Below are positions 29,640-36,698 of a stretch of 36,698 nucleotides of DNA, in pieces (the first letter of the stretch is position 1; each line of letters starts with the position of its first letter). The position numbers were made by a program, and so were the translations under genes. Under the pieces are notes generated by a model that saw only the letters and a program-made list of their open reading frames with translations, searched no databases and was not told where the DNA came from. The DNA lies in the IMG/VR virus record IMGVR_UViG_3300031566_000180, positions 1-36,698 of that record, one strand, 5' to 3'. Source of the DNA: a virus.

Positions 29640-29697
29640 GAAAAACTTGAAGTTTGAGGGCCGCGCCGCGGAGCTCTGAATTGGCGACGCGGCCCTC
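29640..29697 (-). terminator. Terminator-like hairpin after the major capsid gene
   Basis: On the transcribed strand GAGGGCCGCGTCGC pairs with GCGGCGCGGCCCTC (14 pairs, one G-U) around a 14-base loop, followed by AAACTTCAAGTTTTT. It begins 17 bases after the capsid stop. It probably attenuates transcription so that capsid protein is made in excess over the tail genes. Confidence 0.75.
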
Positions 29698-29713
29698 AGT
29701 CCTTGTCGAGAAC

Positions 29714-31072
29714 CTACGCGACGGTCGCGAGGGCGCTCATCTGCTTGAGGGCAACCGCATCGAGCATGTTGCCATCATATCGCTCCGTGAACTTCAGCTG
29801 AATCAGATCGCTCGCGAAGTCCGCGTGCTCGCTGGCCGCAGCCGTGATTCCCGCGCGACGGCCGAAGCCGTAACCCGAGGGATCGCCGAAGATGAGCTGA
29901 CCGTCAGCAAGCGGGACTTCGTAGACCGGCTTGTTGAAGATGAACCCAGTCGCGCCAACAACGTCGGTCACCACGTTCGCCGCGCCGGGGAACGAGAGAA
30001 CCGGGTTGCTATTGCCATCGACGAGCTGAGAGACGAGGCGCAGCGTTACCGCGTTGCCCAGCCAGATCGGACTCGTTCGATAGGCCTTGCCGAGTGCGAA
30101 GTAGAGCTTGACCAGATCCTCGTAGACCAGAACCGTGGTCGAGGCTTCGTCGACGTTCTGTCCGACGATCGCCGCGGTGATGTTCGGAGTCGTCCCATTC
30201 GAAGTGCAGATCTGGGTATCCTCCAACGCACCGAGGCTTGAGCCAGCCTTGACAGCGAGCAGACTCATCAGGTTGAAAGCGGCGTCGGCCATCGCTTCCA
30301 CACTGACCTTCGCGAAGGCCTGCGCCTTCTGAGCCTTGAACATCACGCTTGCGACCGTGGGCCCAGCGCCCGTCGAAGTCGCGCCTTCTGCGACCATTCC
30401 AGTCGTGAACGCGTTCGCAGTGGGGACCCGCTGCGTCGCACTCGTCAACGTGATGTTCTGGACCAGCGGAGCCAGCACCGCCGCACTATCACGCGCAATG
30501 GCTACCACTGCGTTGACGTTCTGCGGAAGCGCGTCGCCTGCCGTGCCGTCCAGAAGATCCGTGCCACTCACGTCACCTTCCAGATACGACGTCACGGCAC
30601 GACCCGTGATGGCGTTGAGCTTGTCCTTGGCGAGCTGCATCAGGGTGCGATCGCGTGCGACCAGTCCCTGAAACCACTTGGCTCCCCAATGATCGAGGTC
30701 CGGAGTTCGAACCTCGCGGAGTTCCGCGTTCTTCCGATAGAGCGCTCGGTAGAGCGGATCCGTCGGCTGATTGCGAGACACCACGTGGTCGCTGCCGCGC
30801 GAAGGCGTACTCGGTCGCGTGGTCGAAACCGCGCGGCGAGGCTGCCCAAGCTTGGCAATCTCCGAACGCATCTCTTCGAGTACCGCAGCTTCGCGATTCT
30901 CGAGCGCCGTGGCGAAGAGCGACGCGATGCCCTCTCCACCCGCAGATTTCGGCTCGCCTTCGGTGCGCTCGCCTTCCTCTACCGGCTCCATGGAATGAAG
31001 CTCTTCGTTGAGCTCCGTATGCTCGATCTCCAGCTCATCGCCAGTCGATCGGCAGTAGACAGTGATTTTCAT
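29714..31072 (-). CDS. Major capsid protein, HK97 fold
   Basis: 452 aa. Residues 1-110 are charged and helical, the delta/scaffold domain normally removed by the prohead protease. The HK97-type core follows from about residue 165: DLLDGTAGDALPQNVNAVV, then a long helix (VSVEAMADAAFNLMSLLAVK), GNAVTLRLVSQLVDGN, and IFGDPSGYGFGRRAGI near the C-terminus. GAAAGG precedes the ATG, which overlaps the protease gene by 4 bases. A terminator-like hairpin follows. The first 20 residues form an extra beta hairpin (MKITVYCRSTGDELEIEH) not typical of the delta domain. Confidence 0.88.
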   Translation of the reverse strand: MKITVYCRSTGDELEIEHTELNEELHSMEPVEEGERTEGEPKSAGGEGIASLFATALENREAAVLEEMRSEIAKLGQPRRAVSTTRPSTPSRGSDHVVSRNQPTDPLYRALYRKNAELREVRTPDLDHWGAKWFQGLVARDRTLMQLAKDKLNAITGRAVTSYLEGDVSGTDLLDGTAGDALPQNVNAVVAIARDSAAVLAPLVQNITLTSATQRVPTANAFTTGMVAEGATSTGAGPTVASVMFKAQKAQAFAKVSVEAMADAAFNLMSLLAVKAGSSLGALEDTQICTSNGTTPNITAAIVGQNVDEASTTVLVYEDLVKLYFALGKAYRTSPIWLGNAVTLRLVSQLVDGNSNPVLSFPGAANVVTDVVGATGFIFNKPVYEVPLADGQLIFGDPSGYGFGRRAGITAAASEHADFASDLIQLKFTERYDGNMLDAVALKQMSALATVA

Positions 31073-32019
31073 CGTGATACCTTTCCAGTAGCTGCGTCAA
31101 GGATGTTCTTCATCCGAGTACGCATGCGATCCTCGCTGCGCGTCAGCTCTCGCTGAAGGTCTGCGAAGACGCTTGCTGAGGCAGCAAGTCCGCTGCCTCC
31201 CTTCGTTGGCGCTGGTCCGCGCTTCTGAATCTCACGCTGCCCCTTGAGCAACGCGTTTACTTTGTCAAGGACTTCCGACTCCAGAGTGTCGACGGCCGCT
31301 TGCAACGAATCCCGCTGCGCCGGCGCAATCAAGAGCTCAACGCCCAAGATCTTCGCGAGCACGGTGTCGTCGTCGTCCGCCGCAAGCGTATCGTCCTGCG
31401 CTGCGGAGCGAGTCCAGACGCTTCCCTCTGTCGGTCGGTCGGCTTCGAAGGCCATCTGCCGCCAGAACGCTTCGGCGACATCCGAATCCGCAGCATCCGC
31501 GCAGCGAATGAGCGCAGCCGGATCCGCACCGAGACTGACGACTGAGCCTTCGAGCGCTCGCCACTTGGAGTGATAGAGTCCGTAGCGCTTGCGCCAATCC
31601 TTCTCGGAGTCAGCGTCGACGAAGTAGGCGTGATCGCTCGGCAGGTTGACCCGTCGCGTCGACTCGATTGGATCCCACCGAATCGAGACTGCGTTGACGT
31701 GTCCCTTCTCGATCATCAGCGCCATGTCCCGACGGATCTCTGAGCTCGGACCTTCGCCAGCCATTTCGATTTCGCCTGTCGCCGTCAACTGCGGTGGCTT
31801 GCGTCGCGAGCCCGCAACCTTGATAGGGTTGGTAATCGAGCCCGCTTGCAGGGTTGGATCGTTTGTATGAGAGATGAGCAGCGGCATGCGCGCCGGGATA
31901 CTTCCGCCAGCGATCTCGAGGATGTCGCCGTCGCTCGCTTCGCCTTCGGTGGCGAGCGTCATATCGAAAGTCCCCGACTCTCTGTTGAAGCTATTGACTC
32001 TTGCGAATGATCGCGGCAT
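31069..32019 (-). CDS. Prohead maturation protease (HK97/S78-type)
   Basis: 316 aa from ATG 32019, preceded by AAGGAG and a 7-base spacer; a longer frame to 32070 lies inside the secreted-protein gene. LLISHTNDPTLQAGSI carries the catalytic His (residue 51), and VNAVSIRWDP the catalytic Ser (residue 112), followed by ALEGSVVSLGADP. The C-terminal 100 residues are helical and may act as a scaffold, since no separate scaffold gene is present. It lies directly before the capsid gene, as in HK97-like head modules. Confidence 0.85.
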   Translation of the reverse strand: MPRSFARVNSFNRESGTFDMTLATEGEASDGDILEIAGGSIPARMPLLISHTNDPTLQAGSITNPIKVAGSRRKPPQLTATGEIEMAGEGPSSEIRRDMALMIEKGHVNAVSIRWDPIESTRRVNLPSDHAYFVDADSEKDWRKRYGLYHSKWRALEGSVVSLGADPAALIRCADAADSDVAEAFWRQMAFEADRPTEGSVWTRSAAQDDTLAADDDDTVLAKILGVELLIAPAQRDSLQAAVDTLESEVLDKVNALLKGQREIQKRGPAPTKGGSGLAASASVFADLQRELTRSEDRMRTRMKNILDAATGKVSR

Positions 32020-32030
32020 GGCCGTTCTCC

Positions 32031-32612
32031 TTAGTGATAGAGCGGAATGATTACCAATGAACCATCCCACGCGGTTGCGCTTGTTAGAAGAATCGTGAGG
32101 TAGAACACGTCCGGCAAGCCGTCAACCGCCATGATGTCGGTGGAAGACGACGCGAGGGACGCAGCGTCCACTCCAATATCCACTACGTTGACCACGGATC
32201 CCGTCGCGGCTGCTGAAGTATCCAGCAGAATCGGGGCCGCGTCTCGATCGATCGGGCTTACGTAGGAGACGGTGAGCAGCCATTGGCCGCCACCAGCGTC
32301 CGATCGGAACGCGCGTACACGGATTGCATGCGGGTTGCCGAGCTGAGCGCGTGAGATTGGTCCGTATAGCTGACTAGCGGAGTTGGCATCCTCCTTAACC
32401 CGCTTGTCGTAGTCGCACTGACCGTCGGGACTGCCCGTGGTCTGGACTTGGTTCTCGACCGAGCCTGCTGTCACCGTGTCGAACAGATCGACGCAGCCCG
32501 CCAGGTGCAGCGCCAACGGATACGCAGCGGGATCAACCGCCATCGCCGGCGTTGCAAGGCTTAGCGTAACAGCAACACCCCACCACCACTTCCAAATCAT
32601 GAAACGTTTCAT
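32031..32612 (-). CDS. Sec-secreted phage protein inserted in the head module
   Basis: 193 aa from ATG 32612, which shares one base with the portal stop; AGGAG lies 8 nt upstream. The N-terminus (MKRFMIWKWWWGVAVTLSL) ends in ATPAMA, a classical signal peptide with cleavage predicted after Ala25. The mature part is beta-rich with two cysteines in its first 50 residues (AGCVDLF, GQCDYD), able to form a disulfide in the periplasm. Family not recognised. A secreted protein between portal and protease is unusual. Possible roles are a moron-like surface or periplasmic factor or a decoration protein. Confidence 0.7.
   Translation of the reverse strand: MKRFMIWKWWWGVAVTLSLATPAMAVDPAAYPLALHLAGCVDLFDTVTAGSVENQVQTTGSPDGQCDYDKRVKEDANSASQLYGPISRAQLGNPHAIRVRAFRSDAGGGQWLLTVSYVSPIDRDAAPILLDTSAAATGSVVNVVDIGVDAASLASSSTDIMAVDGLPDVFYLTILLTSATAWDGSLVIIPLYH
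32599..32612. repeat. 14-bp perfect palindrome at the secreted-protein start
   Basis: ATGAAACGTTTCAT is its own reverse complement and includes the start codon. In RNA it could form a 5-bp hairpin hiding the ATG. It may also be a chance product of encoding M-K-R-F-M. Confidence 0.4.
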
Positions 32613-34738
32613 CACTTCTTCTCCTCAACCGGCGTAACAAAACACCGGCAATTGATTGAGTTGCTCGCAGAGAGAGAACTGCCGCCTTCGCCGATGCCGG
32701 GCGCGTCGGCTCGCTCGCCGTCAGTCAGAGTGAACGACTCATCAAGGTCAACGACTTGGCCGTCGATCAGATGCGAGTCGCGAACGTCTGCATCCAAACT
32801 GGTATTCCATTGCTTTCGAGCTACGCCGCTCTGTTCAAAGCCTGCGAGCTGGCCTGTCTGCGTAGCTTTCAGAACTTCAGTGCGTGCAATCGTGCGAGCT
32901 TGCTGGCGTCGAACATCGAACACCCGACGGATGCGGGTAGCGAGCTGACCAACGCCTTCGCCTGCCGAGTTACCGGTAGCAAGCTCGCGAGCGATAGCCT
33001 TCTGTGTCGTACGATTCGCGTTGGTAATCAGTGCGCCCGCTTGCTTTCGTAGCTGCGCGGTGACCTTCGTGTTGAATATGAACTCCAGATCATCGCTGAT
33101 ACCTGCGATCGCTTCGCTTCCAGCTGCGTTGGTAGCGGATCGGCGAATCGGCTCGACGCGTGCGTTGAAGATTTTGTCCCATGCCTCGTCGTCAAAGATC
33201 TCGTCAGCGGTCACTCGCGAGCGCGGCTTAGTCGCTTCCAGCTTCTTGAGCGTTTCGTTCTTCTGAAGTAGGAAGATCTTCCGCATCTCACGCGTGAACG
33301 CAGGTACAAACGTCCGCTCTGCGTTGACTTGACGCTCCCACGCACGAGCCTTGCTGAAGTAGGACTCTGCTGCTCGCATGCGATCGCCGTCGTCGTCTTT
33401 ATCCAACTCAAGATCAACTTCGTCGTCGTCGACTTCAGGATCTGAGATTGCACCGGGATCGTCAGCGGGCAGTAGCTCATCCTCGATCTCAGGCTCGTAC
33501 CAGGTCTCGCCAACCTTCGCAGGCGGTCGATCGCCCCACGGAACAGGATCTTCGCCGCGCGCTTCAAGAATCATGTTAGGCGAGCGAACTTTATTGGTGA
33601 TGTCCGCGGTCTCTTGCGCCAACTCGAATGCCTTGTCGTCCGACACGAACTTCTCGAACTTGACGAAGAGTGCGGGATCAAAGTCCGGTGCGAGCTGCAA
33701 CGTGAGCGCGTCTTCAATCATCGTTGAAATCGGCAGAATCGTATGACGATCGAAGACATACTGGTTGGTTTCAGCGCTTGAACGATCGCCGCTGACTACC
33801 ATGCCAAGGATAGACTTCGGAACGCCAAAGTCCATGAGCTGCATGTTGGACCAGTACTCAAGCAGCGGAGTGATGTCCGCGCCGCTCTCCATCGCCATTT
33901 GGATGAGCTTGTAGTGCGTGGGCAGAATGACCGGCAATCCATCGCTCGTTCCCACCCGATTGTTGTATCGCTTGCGCCAACGGGTAAGGAACGATTCCTT
34001 TTCGTCCTTCGTGAACGGCTGCGCTTGCTCGCCTGCTTCAAGCGCAGTCTTGGGCGTGGCGTTGTTCATGTAGTGCTCGCGCATCGTCTGACCGGCGAAC
34101 TTCAGAGAGTCGGCTGTCACTGCGGACGGGGCGAGATATCCCTCTGCATTCCAAGGATCTTCAGGATCAGCGTAGAAGAATCGGATGAATTCGTTTGCGT
34201 CGACTGCGCGTTGGCCGCCATCACCGTCTGTCACCCAGTATGCGACGATGATATTCTGTTCGATGATCGGCTCCATCAACCAAGGCGGAACGGGGTGGAG
34301 CTCAACCGGAATGCCAAGGCCCGAGCCAACCTTCTGCCAATAGGCTTCGCCGCACGTGACGACGTACTGACCGACCAATCGCAGCATCTGAGCTCTCGAA
34401 TAGTTCGGATGCGGGCGATCAAGTAGCATTTTCAGCGGGTTGTCGTCAATGATCTCGTCAATGACCGTTCCCTTGCGATCGCGACGGCTGACCATCACTT
34501 GCGGGTTGAGCATGCTTAGCCGATTGGCAATCGCACGCGTCGCAGTATCGGCTACGCCTTTGGACTCGCGTAGCAGCGTCTTCGTATTGGGCTGGTTTCC
34601 AAGGCCTGTTCCGAACCGATCGGTGCGGCTATGGTACGGAATCGCTGCAATCGCCCGAGCAAAGCCTTCTTCAAACGCGAGTGCCTGCGCTGCTTGAGCT
34701 GCTTTGCTAGGTCCGCGAAGCCGATCCAATAGCGCCAT
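32612..34738 (-). CDS. Portal protein fused to a MuF-type minor head protein
   Basis: 708 aa. Residues 60-400 match phage portal proteins (TATRAIANRLSMLNPQ, LLDRPHPNYSRAQMLRLVGQ, MQLMDFGVPKSILGMVV, SAETNQYVFDRHTI). A strongly acidic linker (414-455) joins a helical region to a C-terminal MuF domain (600-705). That domain has IARTEVLKATQTGQLAGFEQ, DADVRDSHLIDGQVVDLDE and the closing NCRCFVTPV with the paired cysteines. Portal forms the DNA entry ring; MuF proteins are minor head proteins, often injected or used in assembly. No separate MuF gene was found, so this fusion appears to supply both. It shares one base with each neighbour (TGATG). Confidence 0.85.
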   Translation of the reverse strand: MALLDRLRGPSKAAQAAQALAFEEGFARAIAAIPYHSRTDRFGTGLGNQPNTKTLLRESKGVADTATRAIANRLSMLNPQVMVSRRDRKGTVIDEIIDDNPLKMLLDRPHPNYSRAQMLRLVGQYVVTCGEAYWQKVGSGLGIPVELHPVPPWLMEPIIEQNIIVAYWVTDGDGGQRAVDANEFIRFFYADPEDPWNAEGYLAPSAVTADSLKFAGQTMREHYMNNATPKTALEAGEQAQPFTKDEKESFLTRWRKRYNNRVGTSDGLPVILPTHYKLIQMAMESGADITPLLEYWSNMQLMDFGVPKSILGMVVSGDRSSAETNQYVFDRHTILPISTMIEDALTLQLAPDFDPALFVKFEKFVSDDKAFELAQETADITNKVRSPNMILEARGEDPVPWGDRPPAKVGETWYEPEIEDELLPADDPGAISDPEVDDDEVDLELDKDDDGDRMRAAESYFSKARAWERQVNAERTFVPAFTREMRKIFLLQKNETLKKLEATKPRSRVTADEIFDDEAWDKIFNARVEPIRRSATNAAGSEAIAGISDDLEFIFNTKVTAQLRKQAGALITNANRTTQKAIARELATGNSAGEGVGQLATRIRRVFDVRRQQARTIARTEVLKATQTGQLAGFEQSGVARKQWNTSLDADVRDSHLIDGQVVDLDESFTLTDGERADAPGIGEGGSSLSASNSINCRCFVTPVEEKK

Positions 34739-36129
34739 CAGGCCGCCTCCTCTTCTTCGTCATCATCGCCGTACAGATCCGACGGCGACAGTCCAGTGTT
34801 TCGAACGAGCAGGTTCGTCAGCGACCAAACGCACGCGTCGCCGCGGTCGGGACTGCCCGATCCTTCCCAACCTGAATCCGTGAAGCCGGTCATGTCGTCT
34901 TCAAGGTGGGGAAAGTTTCCGCAGTACTTGACGCGGCCCTGTTCGTGCAGCGCTGCAATCGGCTGCGCTCGAACATGCTTGCCACGCGATGCGGTGACCT
35001 TGACGAATCGCGGGCGCGGGACTCCCATCTTGTCTGCGGCTGCATGGATTACGTGCTGCACCATGTCGCCGCCATAGTTCACCTCCGCTACGACGCGATC
35101 GGCTTGCAGCGTGTAGTAGAGCTGGACGACTGCGCGCCCCCAACCGTCAGGCCCTGCATGGGTCGACTTGTCAGTGATTACGTAGCCGACCTTGCCAATC
35201 TTCCCGCAGGCGATGATTCCCTTAGCGTCTCCGGTTTCGGTACCAGACGGGTCGACTCCAACGCATATGCTGTCATAGTCGCCGAGCTTGGGTCGCAGCT
35301 TAGCTTCAAGGCGGTTGTCGGCGATCATGTCAAGGGTAATGAGCGCGCCTTCAACGTCTTCGAGCAGAATGCCTTCAATCTCCTGACGACCAAGTCGCGT
35401 GCCCCCGTACTCAGTCTCCACCGCGCGGATGAACTTCGCGCTGAGATTCGCAGCGTTCTCCTGCATCGCGCCCTGAGACACTACGCAATCGCCGCGTTTG
35501 AGCAGCTTCGCAACCAATCGTCCACGCTTTGGAGTAGAGGTCGCGACGATTCGAGGATCGCTCCCAAGTCGGATACCAAATTCGAAGAGCGCCAACGCTT
35601 CGGCCGGCTTCATACGGTTCGGCGCCCAAGAGTCGATCTCGTCAATCCAGGCCCCCTCGGCTTGCGTACCGCGGAATCGCTCAGCCTCCTTGGCTGCGCG
35701 CAGTCGAATGACCGCACCGTTCCAGCAAAGCAGATGGGGATTCGCACTGGAGAGCTTTAGAACTGGTCGCTTGTGAGGCGGCCAGATATCGAGAAGGCCG
35801 GGAGCGCTGGGACTTCCGTTGACTTGGGTATCCATGACGTCCATCCATGTAGGCCCAGCAACGTTGACCGTTCGCCACTCACCGCGGTCAATACGCCCGC
35901 GAATATATTCCGCGGCGGTGCGGGTCTTGCCCCAACCTCTCCCGGCCTGAATGAGCCAATAGAACCATTCGCCGTCCGGCGGTAGCTGCTTTGGTCGCGC
36001 CCACCTACTCCAGGTTTTGAGCTCGTCCCAAAGCGCCATCCGTGCCGGCGTCGAGAGCTGATGCGCGATCGCACGCTGCTCAACCTCTGGCAATAAGAGC
36101 AGCGAGCTCACTAGCGAGTCGGTCTGCAT
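34738..36129 (-). CDS. Terminase large subunit
   Basis: 463 aa from ATG 36129, where GAGG lies 9 bases upstream; an in-frame ATG at 36138 has GAGG too close. Numbers below use the longer form. The ATPase has AGRGWGKT at 65-72 (Walker A), GAWIDEID at 162-169 (Walker B) and VATSTP at 198-203 (coupling motif). The RNase H-like nuclease has VGVDPSGT (Asp296), VAEVNYGGDM (Glu352) and SPDRGDACVW (Asp431 or Asp434). It drives DNA into the prohead and cuts the concatemer. The N-terminus overlaps the small subunit gene by 50 bases; the C-terminus is acidic. Confidence 0.92.
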   Translation of the reverse strand: MQTDSLVSSLLLLPEVEQRAIAHQLSTPARMALWDELKTWSRWARPKQLPPDGEWFYWLIQAGRGWGKTRTAAEYIRGRIDRGEWRTVNVAGPTWMDVMDTQVNGSPSAPGLLDIWPPHKRPVLKLSSANPHLLCWNGAVIRLRAAKEAERFRGTQAEGAWIDEIDSWAPNRMKPAEALALFEFGIRLGSDPRIVATSTPKRGRLVAKLLKRGDCVVSQGAMQENAANLSAKFIRAVETEYGGTRLGRQEIEGILLEDVEGALITLDMIADNRLEAKLRPKLGDYDSICVGVDPSGTETGDAKGIIACGKIGKVGYVITDKSTHAGPDGWGRAVVQLYYTLQADRVVAEVNYGGDMVQHVIHAAADKMGVPRPRFVKVTASRGKHVRAQPIAALHEQGRVKYCGNFPHLEDDMTGFTDSGWEGSGSPDRGDACVWSLTNLLVRNTGLSPSDLYGDDDEEEEAA

Positions 36130-36565
36130 CCGGCTCATCCTCGTGGATATGCTTTTCGATCTTGGGGAGGATCCGCTCGAGTACGCGCTCCAATGCCCAA
36201 CGATCTTTGTTCTGAGCCATGGTCATGATGATCTCAAGGATCTCTTCGCTGACCGTGCCTTTGCGCTTGTCACCGCGAGCCGACTGGAGAATGCGAGCAA
36301 ACGTCTGCTCTGCATCGCGTCGGTAGGTGTACTGATTGAGACCGCGCGGATTGCGAACTTCCCCGATCTGAATGCTATGCGCGAAGAATCCAGGGTTGTT
36401 GGTCCTAGCCGCTTTAGCTCGCGCTGCATCGGACGGAACGTGCTTGACCTTTGCGGGCTTCTTCCGCTTGCGGGCTTGCGTGCCGCGGGCGGGCTTGAGC
36501 TGCTCCGCCTTGGCCCGAGCCTTGAGGCGCACGCTCTTCTTGGAGCTCTTCTTTTTGACGGCCAT
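36080..36565 (-). CDS. Terminase small subunit-like protein
   Basis: 161 aa from ATG 36565 (MAVKKKSSKK...). An in-frame TTG at 36601 has a slightly better ribosome site, so the start is uncertain. The N-terminal 55 residues are Lys/Arg-rich and should bind DNA. IQIGEVRNPRGLNQYTYRRD and the following helices (ILEIIMTMAQNKDRWALERV, ILPKIEKHI) resemble small terminase or DUF5681-like packaging proteins. It lies immediately before and overlaps the large subunit gene. It probably recognises the packaging site and recruits the large subunit. Call rests on both position and composition. Confidence 0.7.
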   Translation of the reverse strand: MAVKKKSSKKSVRLKARAKAEQLKPARGTQARKRKKPAKVKHVPSDAARAKAARTNNPGFFAHSIQIGEVRNPRGLNQYTYRRDAEQTFARILQSARGDKRKGTVSEEILEIIMTMAQNKDRWALERVLERILPKIEKHIHEDEPDADRLASELAALIARG

Positions 36566-36698
36566 TAGACGCAAGCTGTCGGTTAGCGCTGCAAGCTGCA
36601 ACAGCCTGCTAGCAAACTGGCCCGCGCTCGAGAGCTAACCCCTTGATTTCATTAGCTTTTGTGGATTACAGGCGCGCCTGGTCGAGCCAGGCCCTGGG
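36566..36698. other. Region before terminase and possible circular junction
   Basis: About 130 bases with no complete gene. On the minus strand 36698-36652 read as 15 codons and a TAA in the frame of the gamma-glutamylcyclotransferase gene that leaves the window at base 1, which fits a circular map. It contains the 12-bp palindrome CAGGCGCGCCTG (36669-36680) and a GCCTGG/CCAGGC hairpin (36676-36692). No clear promoter was seen. A packaging site could lie here by analogy with other phages. Confidence 0.5.

Noticed and set aside
34906-35760. 284-aa plus-strand frame
   Set aside because: Antisense shadow of the terminase large subunit, whose catalytic motifs are clear.
36669-36692. Palindromes near the right end as a cos or attachment site
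   Set aside because: No single-stranded end, integrase or matching core can be shown; mentioned only as part of the junction region.

Overview
The window reads as a nearly complete, probably complete, genome of a tailed phage (Caudoviricetes) with siphovirus morphology. An HK97-type head module, a tail-tube gene, a tape-measure gene and a large tail-tip gene are present, and no sheath or contractile baseplate genes were seen. A lipobox lipoprotein, a small single-domain endolysin without a cell-wall-binding domain, and sigma70-like promoters suggest a Gram-negative host; the host itself cannot be named from the sequence. No integrase, excisionase, CI-like repressor, tRNA gene, CRISPR array or insertion sequence was recognised.

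Layout. Two transcription blocks diverge from a gene-free region at 1838-2236. The rightward block (2237-15778) starts with six small genes and a lysine-rich DNA-binding-like protein, then an intrinsic terminator and a restart promoter at about 4254-4293. It continues with an ERCC4-type nuclease, a ribbon-helix-helix protein, an iron-sulfur PD-(D/E)XK nuclease, small genes, an AAA_24/Sak4-like ATPase, and an acidic DUF669-like ssDNA-binding protein. A strong hairpin follows, then a primase-helicase, a nucleotide cassette (dNMP kinase, ThyA-superfamily enzyme, DHFR-like reductase, zinc-finger protein, dCMP deaminase) and a family A DNA polymerase.

The leftward block occupies 15854-36565 and, on the other side, 1-1837. 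It carries terminase small and large subunits, a portal-MuF fusion, a Sec-secreted protein, prohead protease, major capsid protein, connectors, tail tube, tape measure, tail-tip proteins, a LamG-like fibre protein, a lysis cassette and a DUF1353 protein. The two blocks converge on a large inverted repeat at 15787-15866. At the left edge the leftward strand carries amidoligase, a small protein and a gamma-glutamylcyclotransferase (GGCT) that runs off the window. If the ends are joined, the GGCT frame closes after 15 more codons just upstream of the terminase. This supports a circular or circularly permuted map with a single late operon headed by amidoligase-GGCT.

Working logic. The right arm makes nucleotides and copies and recombines DNA; the left arm builds the virion and lyses the cell. 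The most interesting elements are the amidoligase/GGCT pair, a ThyA-like enzyme carrying the Asn-to-Asp change that marks dCMP-specific relatives, a leaderless nuclease gene whose promoter overlaps a terminator, matched 15-bp motifs in both divergent leaders, an acidic ssDNA-binding protein beside a lysine-tailed ATPase, and a tail-tip protein with duplicated beta-sandwich-like inserts.
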